DNA of 64,000 nt. It comes from Inquilinus limosus_F. GTDB lineage: Bacteria; Pseudomonadota; Alphaproteobacteria; DSM-16000; Inquilinaceae. The notes beneath the pieces are model-generated. The model was not told the DNA's origin. It did not search any database and was given only the letters and a program-made list of their open reading frames with translations. The stretch spans positions 99,256 to 163,255 of the forward strand of contig NZ_JAHVDK010000017.1 of NCBI RefSeq assembly GCF_051487185.1, written 5' to 3'. The position numbers were made by a program, and so were the translations under genes. Shown here in pieces: positions 33,465 through 42,502 of the stretch (the first letter of the stretch is position 1; every line of letters starts with the position of its first letter).

Positions 33465-35000
33465 ATGGCGGCGCTGATCTCGCCCTCCCCGGCGGCGCCG
33501 GCCGGCACCCCGCCGGCACCGCCCTGCAGCTTCGTGATCTTCGGCGCCTCGGGCGACCTGACCGGCCGACTGCTGACCCCCGCCCTGTACCATCTGATGC
33601 GCGAGGGGCTGCTGGATCCCGGCTTCGAGATCCTCGGCATCGACCGGATCGAGCACGACGATGCCGGGTTCCGCCGCACCCTGGGCGAGGCCCTGCACAC
33701 GCTGGGGGCCGACGCCCGGAACGGCATCGACGAGGCCGCCTGGGACCGCCTGGCCGCCGGCATCCGCTATCTGCAAGGCGACTTCGCCGACCCCGAGACC
33801 TATCGGCGCCTGGCCGAGCATCTGGCGCAGCGCGCCGAGGCCACCGGCCGGGCCAACGCCGTGTTCTACCTGGCGGTGGCGCCGCGCTTCTTCGCGCCGA
33901 TCGCGGCCGCTCTGTCGTCGGCCGGCCTCCTGACCGAGAGCGACAGATGCTTCCGCCGCCTGGTGGTGGAGAAGCCCTTCGGCACCGACCTGGCCTCCGC
34001 CCGCGAGCTGAACGCCAAGCTGCTGGCGGCGGCGTCGGAGACGCAGATCTACCGGATCGACCATTATCTCGGGAAGGAGACGGTCCAGAACATCCTGGCC
34101 TTCCGCTTCGGCAACGGCATCTTCGAGCCGCTCTGGAACCGCGACCACATCGAGCATGTGCAGATCACCGCGGCCGAGACGGTGGGGGTGGAGCGGCGCG
34201 GCCGCTTCTACGACGCCACCGGGGCGCTGCGCGACATGGTGCCGAACCATCTGTTTCAGCTGCTGGCCATGACCGCGATGGAGGCGCCGAACTCCTTCGC
34301 CGCCGACGCGGTGCGCACTGAGAAGACCAAGGTGATCGAGGCGCTGCGCAACCTGTCGCCCGAGGAGGTGCCGCGGATGGTGGTGCGCGGCCAGTACGAT
34401 GCCGGCACCGTGCTGGGCAAGCCCCGCGCCGCCTACCGGCAGGAGCCGGACGTGGCGCCGGGCAGCATCACCGAGACCTATGTCGCGCTGAAGGCGACGA
34501 TCGACAATTGGCGCTGGTCCGGCGTGCCCTTCTATCTGCGCACCGGCAAGTCGCTGGCGGTGCGGCGGACCGAGATCGCGATCCAGTTCAAGCAGGCGCC
34601 TGCGGTGCTGTTCCGCGAGGCGGTCGACGGGCCGACGCCGAACCTGCTGGTGATCCGCATCCAGCCCGACGAGGGCATCTCGCTGCGCTTCGCCGCCAAG
34701 GTGCCGGGGCGGGAGATGCGCCTCGGCCATGTCGAGATGGATTTCCGCTACGCCGAGTATTTCCAGGCGGAGCCGCAGACGGGATACGAGACGCTGATCT
34801 ATGACTGCCTGACCGGCGACCCGACGCTGTTCCAGCGCGCCGACAACATCGAGACCGGCTGGGCCGAGGTGCAGCCGATCCTGGACCGCTGGGTGGCGCA
34901 TCCGGAGGCGCCGCAGCTCTATACCGCCGGCAGCGACGGGCCGGCCTGCGCCGACGAACTGCTCGCACGGGATGGATACAAATGGCTGCCCCTGACCTGA
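33465..35000 (+). CDS. zwf: glucose-6-phosphate 1-dehydrogenase
   Basis: First enzyme of the oxidative pentose phosphate and Entner-Doudoroff routes; 511 aa, full length. NADP-binding FGASGDLTGR near residue 27, substrate and catalytic signature RIDHYLGKETVQN near 197, KPFGTDLASA near 169. An alanine/proline-rich extension of about 20 residues precedes the Rossmann motif. The 3' end overlaps the HAD phosphatase gene by 19 bp. No 6-phosphogluconolactonase gene is present in the cluster. Confidence 0.95.
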   Translation: MAALISPSPAAPAGTPPAPPCSFVIFGASGDLTGRLLTPALYHLMREGLLDPGFEILGIDRIEHDDAGFRRTLGEALHTLGADARNGIDEAAWDRLAAGIRYLQGDFADPETYRRLAEHLAQRAEATGRANAVFYLAVAPRFFAPIAAALSSAGLLTESDRCFRRLVVEKPFGTDLASARELNAKLLAAASETQIYRIDHYLGKETVQNILAFRFGNGIFEPLWNRDHIEHVQITAAETVGVERRGRFYDATGALRDMVPNHLFQLLAMTAMEAPNSFAADAVRTEKTKVIEALRNLSPEEVPRMVVRGQYDAGTVLGKPRAAYRQEPDVAPGSITETYVALKATIDNWRWSGVPFYLRTGKSLAVRRTEIAIQFKQAPAVLFREAVDGPTPNLLVIRIQPDEGISLRFAAKVPGREMRLGHVEMDFRYAEYFQAEPQTGYETLIYDCLTGDPTLFQRADNIETGWAEVQPILDRWVAHPEAPQLYTAGSDGPACADELLARDGYKWLPLT

Positions 35001-35851
35001 CCCCCGCCCCGGAGACCGCGAAGCCGGCGCCGGCCGGGCGCATCGCCCTGATGGTCTCCGATGTCGACGGCACTCTGGTCGACCCGGACAAGGCGCTGGC
35101 CCCGGCCACCGTCGAAGCGGTGCGCCGGCTGCGCGAGGCCGGCATCGGCTTCGCCGCCGTGTCCAGCCGGCCGCCGCGCGGCATGGCGATGCTGATCGAG
35201 CCGCTCGGCCTCGCCCTGCCGCTCGGCGCCTTCAACGGCGGCACCATCTTCCGGCCGGACATGAGCGTGCTCTCGGCCCTGGCGGTGCCGGAGGCGGCGG
35301 CGCGGACCACGGTGGAAACGCTGCGCCGCTTCGGCGCCGACATCTGGGTGTTCGCCGACAACCGGTGGCTGACGGTGAATCCGGACGGCCCCTATGTCGG
35401 GCGCGAGCGGCATACGGTGCAGTTCGACCCGACCATCGTTCCCGATGTCGAGCCCTATCTGGCGCGGGCCGGCAAGATCGTCGGCTCCTCCACGGATTTC
35501 GACATGCTGGCCCGCTGCGAGGCGGAGCTGCAGGGCCTGCTGGACGGCACCGCCACCGCCCGCCGGTCGCAGCGCTACTATCTCGACATCACCCATCCCG
35601 AGGCCGACAAGGGCCATGCGGTGGCGCAGATCGCCGCCGCGGCCGGGGTGGACCTGGCCGAGGTGGCGGTGATCGGCGACATGGCCAATGACGTGCCGAT
35701 GTTCCGCCGGGCCGGGCTGTCGATCGCCATGGGCAACGCCATCGACGAGGTCAAGGCGCTGGCCGATTTCGCCACGACCAGCAACGCCGAGGACGGCTTC
35801 GCCAGGGCGGTGGAGGAGCATGTGCTGCCGCGGGCGGTGCAGAGGACATAG
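34982..35851 (+). CDS. Cof-type HAD-IIB family hydrolase
   Basis: 289 aa sugar-phosphate or nucleotide phosphatase of the HAD superfamily. Motif I DVDGTLVDPD near residue 24, motif II SSRPPRG near 61, motif III lysine in HPEADKGHAVAQ and motif IV GDMANDVPMF near 233. The cap between motifs II and III is the alpha/beta type C2b. Its start lies inside zwf in another frame, so the three genes gnd-zwf-HAD are one operon; dephosphorylation of a sugar phosphate from that pathway is likely, the exact substrate unknown. Confidence 0.88.
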   Translation: MAAPDLTPAPETAKPAPAGRIALMVSDVDGTLVDPDKALAPATVEAVRRLREAGIGFAAVSSRPPRGMAMLIEPLGLALPLGAFNGGTIFRPDMSVLSALAVPEAAARTTVETLRRFGADIWVFADNRWLTVNPDGPYVGRERHTVQFDPTIVPDVEPYLARAGKIVGSSTDFDMLARCEAELQGLLDGTATARRSQRYYLDITHPEADKGHAVAQIAAAAGVDLAEVAVIGDMANDVPMFRRAGLSIAMGNAIDEVKALADFATTSNAEDGFARAVEEHVLPRAVQRT

Positions 35852-35859
35852 GCACAGCC

Positions 35860-35996
35860 CGCCCCCTCACCCTCCCATTCGCTGCGCGAACGGGCCCCTC
35901 CCTCTCCCCGAGGAGAGGGGAATGTGAGCCGTGACCTTTACACCTCTCCCCGAGGGAGAGGTCGAAATCGCGTTAGGGATTTCGGGTGAGGGGGCG
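35860..35996. repeat. inverted repeat with internal CTCTCCCCGAG hairpins
   Basis: Perfect 13-bp outer arms CGCCCCCTCACCC (35860-35872) and GGGTGAGGGGGCG (35984-35996) enclose two CCTCTCCCCGAG-GAGAGG hairpins. It separates the convergent HAD and M20 peptidase genes. Elements of this form (CCCTCACCC...CTCTCCCC) are common intergenic repeats in GC-rich proteobacteria; it may terminate both transcripts. Confidence 0.7.
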
Positions 35997-36001
35997 CCGG
36001 C

Positions 36002-37396
36002 CTATCGGCCCACCAGGGTGCCGCCGGTCTCGCCCAAGTCCCAGAACAGGCCGGTCATGATCTGCAGCCCTTCGCGGGCGAGCGGGGCCAGCAGGTGCTC
36101 ATCCGGGCCATGCTGGCGGCAGCCGCCATAGGAGTGCGGCACCCAGACCGTGGCCAGGCCCAGCGTGCCGGCGAAGACCTCGTTCGGCAGCGACCCGCCG
36201 ACATTGGGCAGCACCATCGGCGCGGTCCCCGTGGTCGCGGCGATCGAGCCGGCAGCCCAGCGTGCCCAGGGGGCGTCGGGGTCGAGCCGCGTCGCCATCA
36301 TCGGCGTGCCGGAGACGCCGACCTCGATGCCGCGGAACCCTTGTGCCTCGAGATAGGCGCCGACGGTGCCGGGCAGGTCCGACACGTCGGTGCCGACGAC
36401 GAAGCGCAGCTGGCAATGCACCCGGGCCGACGGCGGGATCGCGTTCTGCGGCGCATCCGGCGTGCCGGCGGTGAAGGCCAACACCTCCAGCGCGTTCCAG
36501 CCGAACACGCGCTCGGCCGGGCTCAGCCCCGGCTCGCCCCAGCCTTCCGCCAGCGGCACGCCTTCGGCATCGCGGGCGATGGCGACATCGGCCAGGGCCC
36601 GGCGCACCGAGTCCGGGATCGGCGGCGGCCGCAGCTCCGGCACGCGGATGGCGCCGCGGGCGTCGACCAGCGCCGCGACGGCATTGGCCAGGATCGTGGC
36701 GGGGTTGGGCAGGAGGCCGCCCCAGTTGCCGGAATGGTGGCTGCCCTCGCGCAGCGCCAGGCGCAGGTCGAAATTGATCACGCCGCGGGTGCCCAGCGCG
36801 ATTATCGGCCGGGCCGGGTCGAGCCGCGGCCCGTCCGAGGCGATCAGCACGTCCGCGGCCAGCAGGTCGCGGTTCGCGGCGCAGAGCGCGTCGAGGCCGG
36901 GCGAGCCGATCTCCTCGCTGGTCTCGACCAGGAAGGCCATGTTGAAGCCCAGCCGGCCGCCGCGCGCCTGCAGCACCTGCTCGACCGCGGCGATGTTGAT
37001 CGAGTGCTGGCCCTTGTTGTCGGCGGTGCCGCGGCCGTACCAGCGGTCGCCCTCGACCGTGATCCGCCAGGGGTCGAGCCCGGCCCGCCACCGCTCGGGC
37101 GCGCCCAGCACCACGTCGCCATGGCCGTAGCAGAGAACGCCGGGCAGGCCGTCGCCCTCCTGCCGCCGGGCGATCAGCGCCGGGGCGTCGGGTGCGGCCG
37201 GGTTGGGCACGAGGTGCAGAGTGAAGCCGAGCCGGGCCAGGCTCGGCCCGATCTCCTGCTGCAGATACGCCGCGAGCGGCGCCCGGTCCGCCGCCTGGCT
37301 TTCGGTGCGGAAGCCGATGCGGCGATCGAGATCGGCCCGGAAGCCGCCCTCGTCGAAATAGCGCCTGGCCCCGGCGATCGCCTGCGACCGGGTCAC
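36002..37396 (-). CDS. M20 family metallopeptidase (ArgE/DapE/dipeptidase type)
   Basis: 464 aa two-domain, two-zinc amidohydrolase, cytosolic. Metal and catalytic motifs: CYGHGDVV near residue 85, YGRGTADNKGQ near 117, catalytic Glu in VETSEEIGS near 151, ASDGPR near 179 and a final ligand in HSYGGCRQHGPDEH near the C terminus. The middle segment is the M20 dimerisation domain. Start is GTG overlapping the molybdoenzyme stop as GTGA, so it is co-translated. Cleaves a peptide or N-acyl amino acid; substrate not decidable. Confidence 0.9.
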   Translation of the reverse strand: MTRSQAIAGARRYFDEGGFRADLDRRIGFRTESQAADRAPLAAYLQQEIGPSLARLGFTLHLVPNPAAPDAPALIARRQEGDGLPGVLCYGHGDVVLGAPERWRAGLDPWRITVEGDRWYGRGTADNKGQHSINIAAVEQVLQARGGRLGFNMAFLVETSEEIGSPGLDALCAANRDLLAADVLIASDGPRLDPARPIIALGTRGVINFDLRLALREGSHHSGNWGGLLPNPATILANAVAALVDARGAIRVPELRPPPIPDSVRRALADVAIARDAEGVPLAEGWGEPGLSPAERVFGWNALEVLAFTAGTPDAPQNAIPPSARVHCQLRFVVGTDVSDLPGTVGAYLEAQGFRGIEVGVSGTPMMATRLDPDAPWARWAAGSIAATTGTAPMVLPNVGGSLPNEVFAGTLGLATVWVPHSYGGCRQHGPDEHLLAPLAREGLQIMTGLFWDLGETGGTLVGR

Positions 37397-39720
37397 TCCG
37401 CCGCCTCGGCCCTGGGATCGAGGATCTCCGGCGGGTCGAAGGCGGTGACGCGCGGCGCCGGGCCTTCGAGCTTCGCCACCTCGACCAGGCAGGTGTGGGC
37501 ACTGGGCCCCTGCCCGAGGCGCGAGGTGCCCTTGTCGCGGGTCAGCACGTTCGGGTTGCCGTGCTTGCACATCGCCCCGATCTGGCCCGGCACCTCCGGG
37601 TCGTACCAGGCGCCGGTGGCGAGCTGGACCACGCCCTGCATCACCCGGTCGGTGACCACCGCGCCGGCGAGGCAGGCGCCGCGGTCGTTGAACAGCTTGA
37701 CGACATCGCCTTCCTTGATGCCGCGGGCGGCGGCGTCGGCCGGGTGGATCCACATCGGCTCGCGGTCGGCCACCTTCTCACCGCGGCTGGTCACGCCCGC
37801 GTCGAGCTGGCTGTGCAGCCGGGTCTTCGGCTGGTTCGAGATCAGGTGCAGCGGAAAGCGTTCGGTGTCCGGCGAGCCGAGCCATTCCGCCGGCTCGAAC
37901 CACACCGGATGGCCCGGGCAGTCGTCATAGCCGAAGCCGGCGATGCGCTCGGAGAAGATCTCGATCCGGCCGCTCGGCGTCGGCAACTTGTTCGCCACCG
38001 GGTCGGCGCGGAACGCCTCCAGCAGGATCTTCGGCTTCGGCGACAGCGGCAGCTCGACATGGCCGCGCTCCCAGAACTCCTGGAAGCCGGGCAGCTCGAT
38101 GCCCGCCTCGGCCGCGGTGCGGCGGTCGCTCTCGTAGAAGTGCCGCACCCAGCCCATCTCGTCGCGGCCCTCGGTGAAGGCCTCGCGGGCGCCGCCCCGG
38201 TCCGACAACTCGGTCAGGATTTCGAAGTCGCTGCGCGCCTGGCCGACCGGCGGGATCGCCTGCGGCATGGCCAGGATGTACGGGTCGCGCGCGGCGCCGC
38301 CGATGTCGTTGCGCTCGAAACTGGTGGTGGCCGGCAGCACGATGTCGGCGCGGCGGGCCACCGGGGTCCACCACGGCTCCTGCACGATCACCGTCTCCGG
38401 CTTCGCCCAGGCGCGCAGCAGGCGGTTGAGGTCCTGATGGTGGTGGAACGGGTTGCCGCCGGCCCAGTAGACCAGCCGGATGTCGGGATAGGTGATCCTG
38501 TGGCCGTTGTAGTCGTCCTCCTCCCCCGGCCGCAGCAGCAGGTCGGAGATGCGGGCGACCGGGATGTAGCGGCCGGTCGGGTTCGGGCCTGGCAGGATCC
38601 GGGGCCGGCTGCGGCCGTCGCTGGCGGAGCCGACATTGGCCTCGGCGCCGTAGCCGTAGCCGATGCCGCCGCCCGGCAGGCCGATCTGGCCCAGCATCGC
38701 CGCCAGCACCGTGCCCATCCAGTAGGGCTGCTCGCCATGGTCGGATCGCTGCAGCGACCAGCTGAGGCTGATCAGCGTGCGCTGCGAGGCCATGCGCCGC
38801 GCCAGGCCGCGGATGGTGTCGGCGGAGAGGCCGGAGATCGCGGCCGCCCAGTCGGCGTCCTTGGCCACGCCGTCGGCCTGGCCCATGAGATAGGGCAGGA
38901 AGCGGTCGAAGCCGGTGGTGTAGCGGTCGATGAAGGCGCGGTCGTACAGCCCCTCGGCCACCAGCGTGTGCGCCAGGCCCAGCATGATCGCGGCGTCGGT
39001 GTTTGGCCGCGGCGCCAGCCATTCGGCCCCCGCCTCCTCCGCCATGTCGTCGCGCACCGGGCCGATATAGACGAACCGCACCCCGGCCTCGCGGGCGCGG
39101 CGGTTCCAGTCGCGCTGGGTGTGCTTGCCGGTGCCGCCCGAGGCGATCTGGCTGTTGCGCGGCGGCATGCCGCCAAAGGCCACGACCAGGCGGCCGTCGC
39201 TGGCGATGCTGCGCCAGTCCGTCGTCTCGACCAGGATCCGGTTGAAGTCGCCGATGATGTGCGGCATCAGCGGCAGGGCGGTGCCGAAGCTGTAGTTGTT
39301 GACCGAGGCGGTGTAGCCGCCAGTGGAGCCGAGCATGCGGCGCAAGAGCGTCGGTGCGTTGTGCAGCCGGCCGGCGCTGCCCCAGCCGTAGCTGCCGCCA
39401 TAGATGGCCTCGGGGCCGTGCTGGGTCCGCACCCGCTCCAGCTCCTCCGCCACCAGGGCCAGCGCCGTCTCCCACGACACCGGCACGAAGGCGTCGGCGC
39501 CGCGGCGGCTGCCGTCGCTCCTGTGCCGCTCGGTCAGCCAGCCGGCCCGGACCATCGGCTGCGGGATGCGCAGGGGCCCGTGCACCATGCCGGGCAGCGA
39601 GTTGATGATCGGCGACGGGTCGATGTCGCTGGCATAGGGCTGGATGCCGACCATCTTGTCGCCTTCGACGACGGCCATGACGGCGCCGTAATGGCTGGAG
39701 GACGGGCTCAGACGGCGCAC
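37393..39720 (-). CDS. molybdopterin-dependent sulfoxide/N-oxide reductase (BisC/TorZ type)
   Basis: 775 aa of the DMSO reductase family with bis-molybdopterin guanine dinucleotide. No N-terminal Cys cluster for [4Fe-4S], as in BisC/TorA. S144 in NNYSFGTAL is the likely Mo ligand; LAPRPNTDAAIMLGLAH and WTPVARRADIVLPATTSFERNDI are standard cofactor-binding segments. GTG at 39720 behind GGGAGA gives the BisC-like opening VRRLSPSSSHYGA. No Tat signal, hence probably cytoplasmic, reducing biotin or methionine sulfoxide or an N-oxide. Forms a two-gene unit with the M20 peptidase. Confidence 0.88.
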   Translation of the reverse strand: MRRLSPSSSHYGAVMAVVEGDKMVGIQPYASDIDPSPIINSLPGMVHGPLRIPQPMVRAGWLTERHRSDGSRRGADAFVPVSWETALALVAEELERVRTQHGPEAIYGGSYGWGSAGRLHNAPTLLRRMLGSTGGYTASVNNYSFGTALPLMPHIIGDFNRILVETTDWRSIASDGRLVVAFGGMPPRNSQIASGGTGKHTQRDWNRRAREAGVRFVYIGPVRDDMAEEAGAEWLAPRPNTDAAIMLGLAHTLVAEGLYDRAFIDRYTTGFDRFLPYLMGQADGVAKDADWAAAISGLSADTIRGLARRMASQRTLISLSWSLQRSDHGEQPYWMGTVLAAMLGQIGLPGGGIGYGYGAEANVGSASDGRSRPRILPGPNPTGRYIPVARISDLLLRPGEEDDYNGHRITYPDIRLVYWAGGNPFHHHQDLNRLLRAWAKPETVIVQEPWWTPVARRADIVLPATTSFERNDIGGAARDPYILAMPQAIPPVGQARSDFEILTELSDRGGAREAFTEGRDEMGWVRHFYESDRRTAAEAGIELPGFQEFWERGHVELPLSPKPKILLEAFRADPVANKLPTPSGRIEIFSERIAGFGYDDCPGHPVWFEPAEWLGSPDTERFPLHLISNQPKTRLHSQLDAGVTSRGEKVADREPMWIHPADAAARGIKEGDVVKLFNDRGACLAGAVVTDRVMQGVVQLATGAWYDPEVPGQIGAMCKHGNPNVLTRDKGTSRLGQGPSAHTCLVEVAKLEGPAPRVTAFDPPEILDPRAEAAE

Positions 39721-39867
39721 GGCACTTCTCCCTGGTCGGTCGGGGCAGCAGGCCCCAGATGGTCGCAGCCGAGGTTCCGGCGTCAACCCGATTTCCGGCA
39801 TGGCCGCCCCAACTTATGGTCGTCGGAGGGGAACGGGGGCGCCGAATCGCCGCTCGGATTCGAGAGT

Positions 39868-40776
39868 ATGCAGCAGGGATCGGGAATGGCAGCGGGAAGC
39901 GGAACAGTGCCGGGGACGGAACGGCGATGGCGGCGCCGGGCGCGCCGCTGCGGCGTCGTGCTGTGGCGGGTGTGGGGCGAGATCAGCGAGGACCGGGTCT
40001 TCGCTCTGGCCGCCGGCGTCGCCTATTACACCCTGCTGGCGCTGTTCCCCGCGATCGGCGTCTTCGTCTCGCTGTACGGCCTGGTCGCCGACGTCTCGAC
40101 CGTGCAGCGCAACATCGAGGACCTGGCCTTCATCCTGCCCAGCGGCGGGCTCGAGATCATCGCCGGGCAGATGCAGCGCATCGCCAGCCAGCCGCCGAAG
40201 AGCCTGGGCCTGACCTTCTTCGCCGGCCTCGCCATCTCGCTGTGGAGCGCCAATGCCGGAGTCAAGGCGATGTTCGACGCGCTGAACGTCGCCTATGACG
40301 AGGAGGAGCGGCGCGGCTTCATCCGGCTGAACCTGGTGTCGCTGCTGTTCACCCTCTGCGCCATCGGCTTCGCCGCGCTGGCCCTGGCCGTGGTGGTGGC
40401 CGCGCCGATCGCGCTCAAATTCATCGGCTTCGGCTCGGAGGCCGGCACGCTGATCCGGCTGCTGCGCTGGCCGGCGCTGTATCTGGCGACGATCGCCGCC
40501 CTGACGCTGGTCTATCGCTACGGCCCCGGCGGCCGGCGCGAGCACTGGCTGAACTGGGGCGGCGTCATCGCCGCGACGGTCTGGCTCGGCGGCTCGATGC
40601 TGTTCTCCTGGTACGTCGCCCGCTTCGCCAATTACGGCGCCACCTATGGCTCGCTCGGCGCCGTCATCGGCTTCCTGACCTGGATCTGGCTGTCGACGGT
40701 GATCTTCCTGATCGGCGCCGAACTGAACTCCGAGATCGAGCGCGAGCGGGACCGCAGGCCCCGGCGCTGCGCCTGA
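39868..40776 (+). CDS. YihY/BrkB family inner-membrane protein
   Basis: 302 aa, basic N terminus then six transmembrane helices. Family signatures: VFALAAGVAYYTLLALFPAIGVFVSLYGL near residue 50, ISLWSANAGVKAMFDALNVAYDEEERRGF near 125 and a terminal YGATYGSLGAVIGFLTWIWLS near 255. Function of the family is unsettled. ATG at 39868 is used; ATG at 39886 behind GGGATCGGG is an equal candidate. Divergent from the BisC gene with a 147-bp gap. Confidence 0.87.
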   Translation: MQQGSGMAAGSGTVPGTERRWRRRARRCGVVLWRVWGEISEDRVFALAAGVAYYTLLALFPAIGVFVSLYGLVADVSTVQRNIEDLAFILPSGGLEIIAGQMQRIASQPPKSLGLTFFAGLAISLWSANAGVKAMFDALNVAYDEEERRGFIRLNLVSLLFTLCAIGFAALALAVVVAAPIALKFIGFGSEAGTLIRLLRWPALYLATIAALTLVYRYGPGGRREHWLNWGGVIAATVWLGGSMLFSWYVARFANYGATYGSLGAVIGFLTWIWLSTVIFLIGAELNSEIERERDRRPRRCA

Positions 40777-40820
40777 ACTTTACCCCAAGGAATGACTCGC
40801 CATCCGCGACCGGCTGTGCC

Positions 40821-40849
40821 TTGATTCTTCCGCGTGAAGTTCATTTGAT
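40821..40849 (+). promoter_or_regulatory. candidate sigma70 promoter
   Basis: TTGATT (40821-40826), 17-bp spacer, TTTGAT (40844-40849) in an AT-rich patch upstream of the gene at 40925. Predicted start near 40856 gives a leader of about 70 nt. Confidence 0.35.
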
Positions 40850-40924
40850 TAAAACCGAAGGTCGTGGCGCCCCTGGAGGACGGGAGCAATGCGCCGGGGC
40901 GTACACAAAGGGAGAGCGAAGAGG

Positions 40925-41485
40925 ATGGCCGACAAGCAGCGGGCCCCCCAGCGGCTGAAGCAGATGCTGAAGAGTTGCGGCGCACGCGTCGATGCCAGGG
41001 TGCGGGAGCAGCTGGCGGCGCTGCCCGCAGGCTGGTCCCGGTCGGTCAGCGGCATGTTCGCGCGGGTGGAACGCATCCTGACCGACGAGGAGCGCCAGAC
41101 CTTCCGCTGGACCGAGGTGCGCGACCGCGACGGGCGCCTCGCCGCCTCCTGGTCGGGGGCCCGGGATTCGGGCGTGCTGATCGACCAGATCGTCGAGGAA
41201 GCGGCGACCGACCTGTCCGACACCGGCCCCGCCGGCTGGAAGAATTCGGCCGCCGAGCTGGCCAGCAGCATCCGCGGCATGGCGGCGCGGGCATCGTCGC
41301 AGGCCGCCGCGGCCAAGGCCGCCGCCGCCACGCTGCCGGCCCTGATCGCCGAGGCGCAGGCCTATTTCCGCAACCCGGACGCCGATTCCAGCGCCATCAC
41401 CCAGCAGATCCGCGAGGCGCTGCAGCGCCTTGACCACGAGGCCCGCCGGTCGCTGCGCGCCAAGCTGATCCCGGACGCGTCATAG
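40925..41485 (+). CDS. conserved-looking protein of unknown function
   Basis: 186 aa, no signal peptide or membrane span. N-terminal half is basic with two cysteine-free helices and a KSCGARVDARVREQL segment; the middle has WTEVRDRDGRLAASW, and the rest is alanine-rich helix (ASSQAAAAKAAAATLPALIAEAQAYF), possibly coiled coil. Family not recognised. Start MADKQ behind GAAGAGG; an in-frame ATG at 40889 is less well placed. Own promoter upstream and a strong terminator downstream make it a single-gene unit. Confidence 0.65.
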   Translation: MADKQRAPQRLKQMLKSCGARVDARVREQLAALPAGWSRSVSGMFARVERILTDEERQTFRWTEVRDRDGRLAASWSGARDSGVLIDQIVEEAATDLSDTGPAGWKNSAAELASSIRGMAARASSQAAAAKAAAATLPALIAEAQAYFRNPDADSSAITQQIREALQRLDHEARRSLRAKLIPDAS

Positions 41486-41496
41486 GCGTCCACGCG

Positions 41497-41525
41497 GGTC
41501 GGGCTCGCGCCCCGCGAGCCCGACC
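41497..41525 (+). repeat. hairpin with GGGCTCGCG core
   Basis: Perfect 13-bp arms GGTCGGGCTCGCG / CGCGAGCCCGACC (41497-41509, 41513-41525), 3-nt loop. Sequence relative of the hairpins at 5861 and 23531-23603. It stands directly before the intrinsic terminator. Confidence 0.6.
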
Positions 41526-41533
41526 GTGCCACG

Positions 41534-41565
41534 AGCCCCCCGGCCCGTTCCGGTGGGGCTTTTTT
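41534..41565 (+). terminator. intrinsic terminator
   Basis: AGCCCCCCGG / CCGGTGGGGCT stem with one bulge and a 6-nt loop, followed by TTTTTT. Ends the transcript of the gene at 40925. Confidence 0.85.
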
Positions 41566-41638
41566 CGTCCGACCACATTGCATGGCGGCGCCGGCAACCA
41601 ACCTGATACGGAGGTCAACCACCGCCGGGAGTAGACCG

Positions 41639-41989
41639 ATGCCGCGCATCGCACCGATCGCCCTGCTGGCGGCGGCGCTCGCACCCGCCGCCGCCCTGGC
41701 CCATCACGGCTGGAGCTCCTACGACGCCAACACGACGGTCACCCTCTCGGGACCGATCGAGACGGCGAGCTATCAGAACCCGCACGGGCTGATCACCCTG
41801 ACCCAGGACGGCAAGACCTGGAATGTCGTGCTGGCGCCGCCGTCGCGCATGAACCGGCGCGGCCTGCCGCGCGAGGACCTGGCCGTCGGCATGCCCGTGA
41901 CCGTCATCGGCTATCCGAGCCGGGTGGTGGCGGACGAGATGCGGGCCGAGCGGATCACCGTCGCCGGCCGGACCGTCGAGCTGCGCTGA
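41639..41989 (+). CDS. secreted DUF6152-like protein
   Basis: 116 aa. Signal peptide about 1-21 (PIALLAAALAPAAALA), then HHGWSSYD, the histidine-rich mature start typical of DUF6152, a small beta-barrel-like domain with TLSGPIETASYQNPHG and a C-terminal VTVIGYPSR. Periplasmic; family function unknown, possibly metal-related because of the HH pair. Only 4 bp separate it from the next membrane-protein gene, a pairing also typical of this family. Confidence 0.75.
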   Translation: MPRIAPIALLAAALAPAAALAHHGWSSYDANTTVTLSGPIETASYQNPHGLITLTQDGKTWNVVLAPPSRMNRRGLPREDLAVGMPVTVIGYPSRVVADEMRAERITVAGRTVELR

Positions 41990-41993
41990 GCCG

Positions 41994-42497
41994 ATGGAGC
42001 ATCACCCGCGGGGCGGCGGCCTCCTGGCCCAGGGCGCGGCGCTGCTCGAGGCCTCCCCGCTCGGCGCGCTGATGCGCGATTCGCTGTGGCTCTATCCGAC
42101 CGCCAACCTGCTGCACCTGCTGGGGCTGGTGCTGCTGGTCGGCGGCATCGGGCTGCTCGACCTCCGCCTCGTCGGCTTCGGGCGGTCGCTGCCGGTCGAG
42201 ACGGTGTCGCGCCTCTTGACCCGGGTCGCCCTGGCCGGGCTGGCGCTGATGGTCGTGACCGGCGCGATGCTGTTCGCCGCCGATGCCGGCCCGTTGGCCG
42301 CGGCCGACGTGTTCCAGCTCAAAATCCTGGTGATCGCGGCGGCGCTGGTGAATGCAGTCGCCTTCCGGTGGCTGTGGCAGCGGTCGCTGGCCGACTGGAA
42401 CCGCGCCCCGCCGCTGCTCGGGCGAATCCAGGCGGCGGGATCGATCCTGCTGTGGCTCATGGCCGGGACGCTCGGCCGGCTCATTGCCTATGGGTAA
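41994..42497 (+). CDS. DUF6644-like membrane protein
   Basis: 167 aa with four transmembrane helices. LWLYPTANLLHLLGLVLLVGGIGLLDLRLVGF in the first half carries histidine on a helix (possible haem or metal ligand), and the next helices are LAGLALMVVTGAMLFAAD and FQLKILVIAAALVNAVAF. Assignment is by resemblance. Encoded directly behind the DUF6152-like secreted protein and probably functions with it. Converges on phaR with a 5-bp gap. Confidence 0.7.
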   Translation: MEHHPRGGGLLAQGAALLEASPLGALMRDSLWLYPTANLLHLLGLVLLVGGIGLLDLRLVGFGRSLPVETVSRLLTRVALAGLALMVVTGAMLFAADAGPLAAADVFQLKILVIAAALVNAVAFRWLWQRSLADWNRAPPLLGRIQAAGSILLWLMAGTLGRLIAYG

Positions 42498-42502
42498 GGG
42501 CG

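Noticed and set aside
37495..40776. Very long plus-strand frame antisense to the molybdoenzyme
   Set aside because: Only the last 303 codons (39868 onward) resemble a protein family (BrkB). The rest mirrors the BisC gene and is H/G/R/D-rich antisense sequence typical of GC-rich DNA.
41497..41565. CRISPR or attachment-site-like repeat
   Set aside because: It is a hairpin followed by a standard intrinsic terminator; no repeat-spacer periodicity anywhere in the window.
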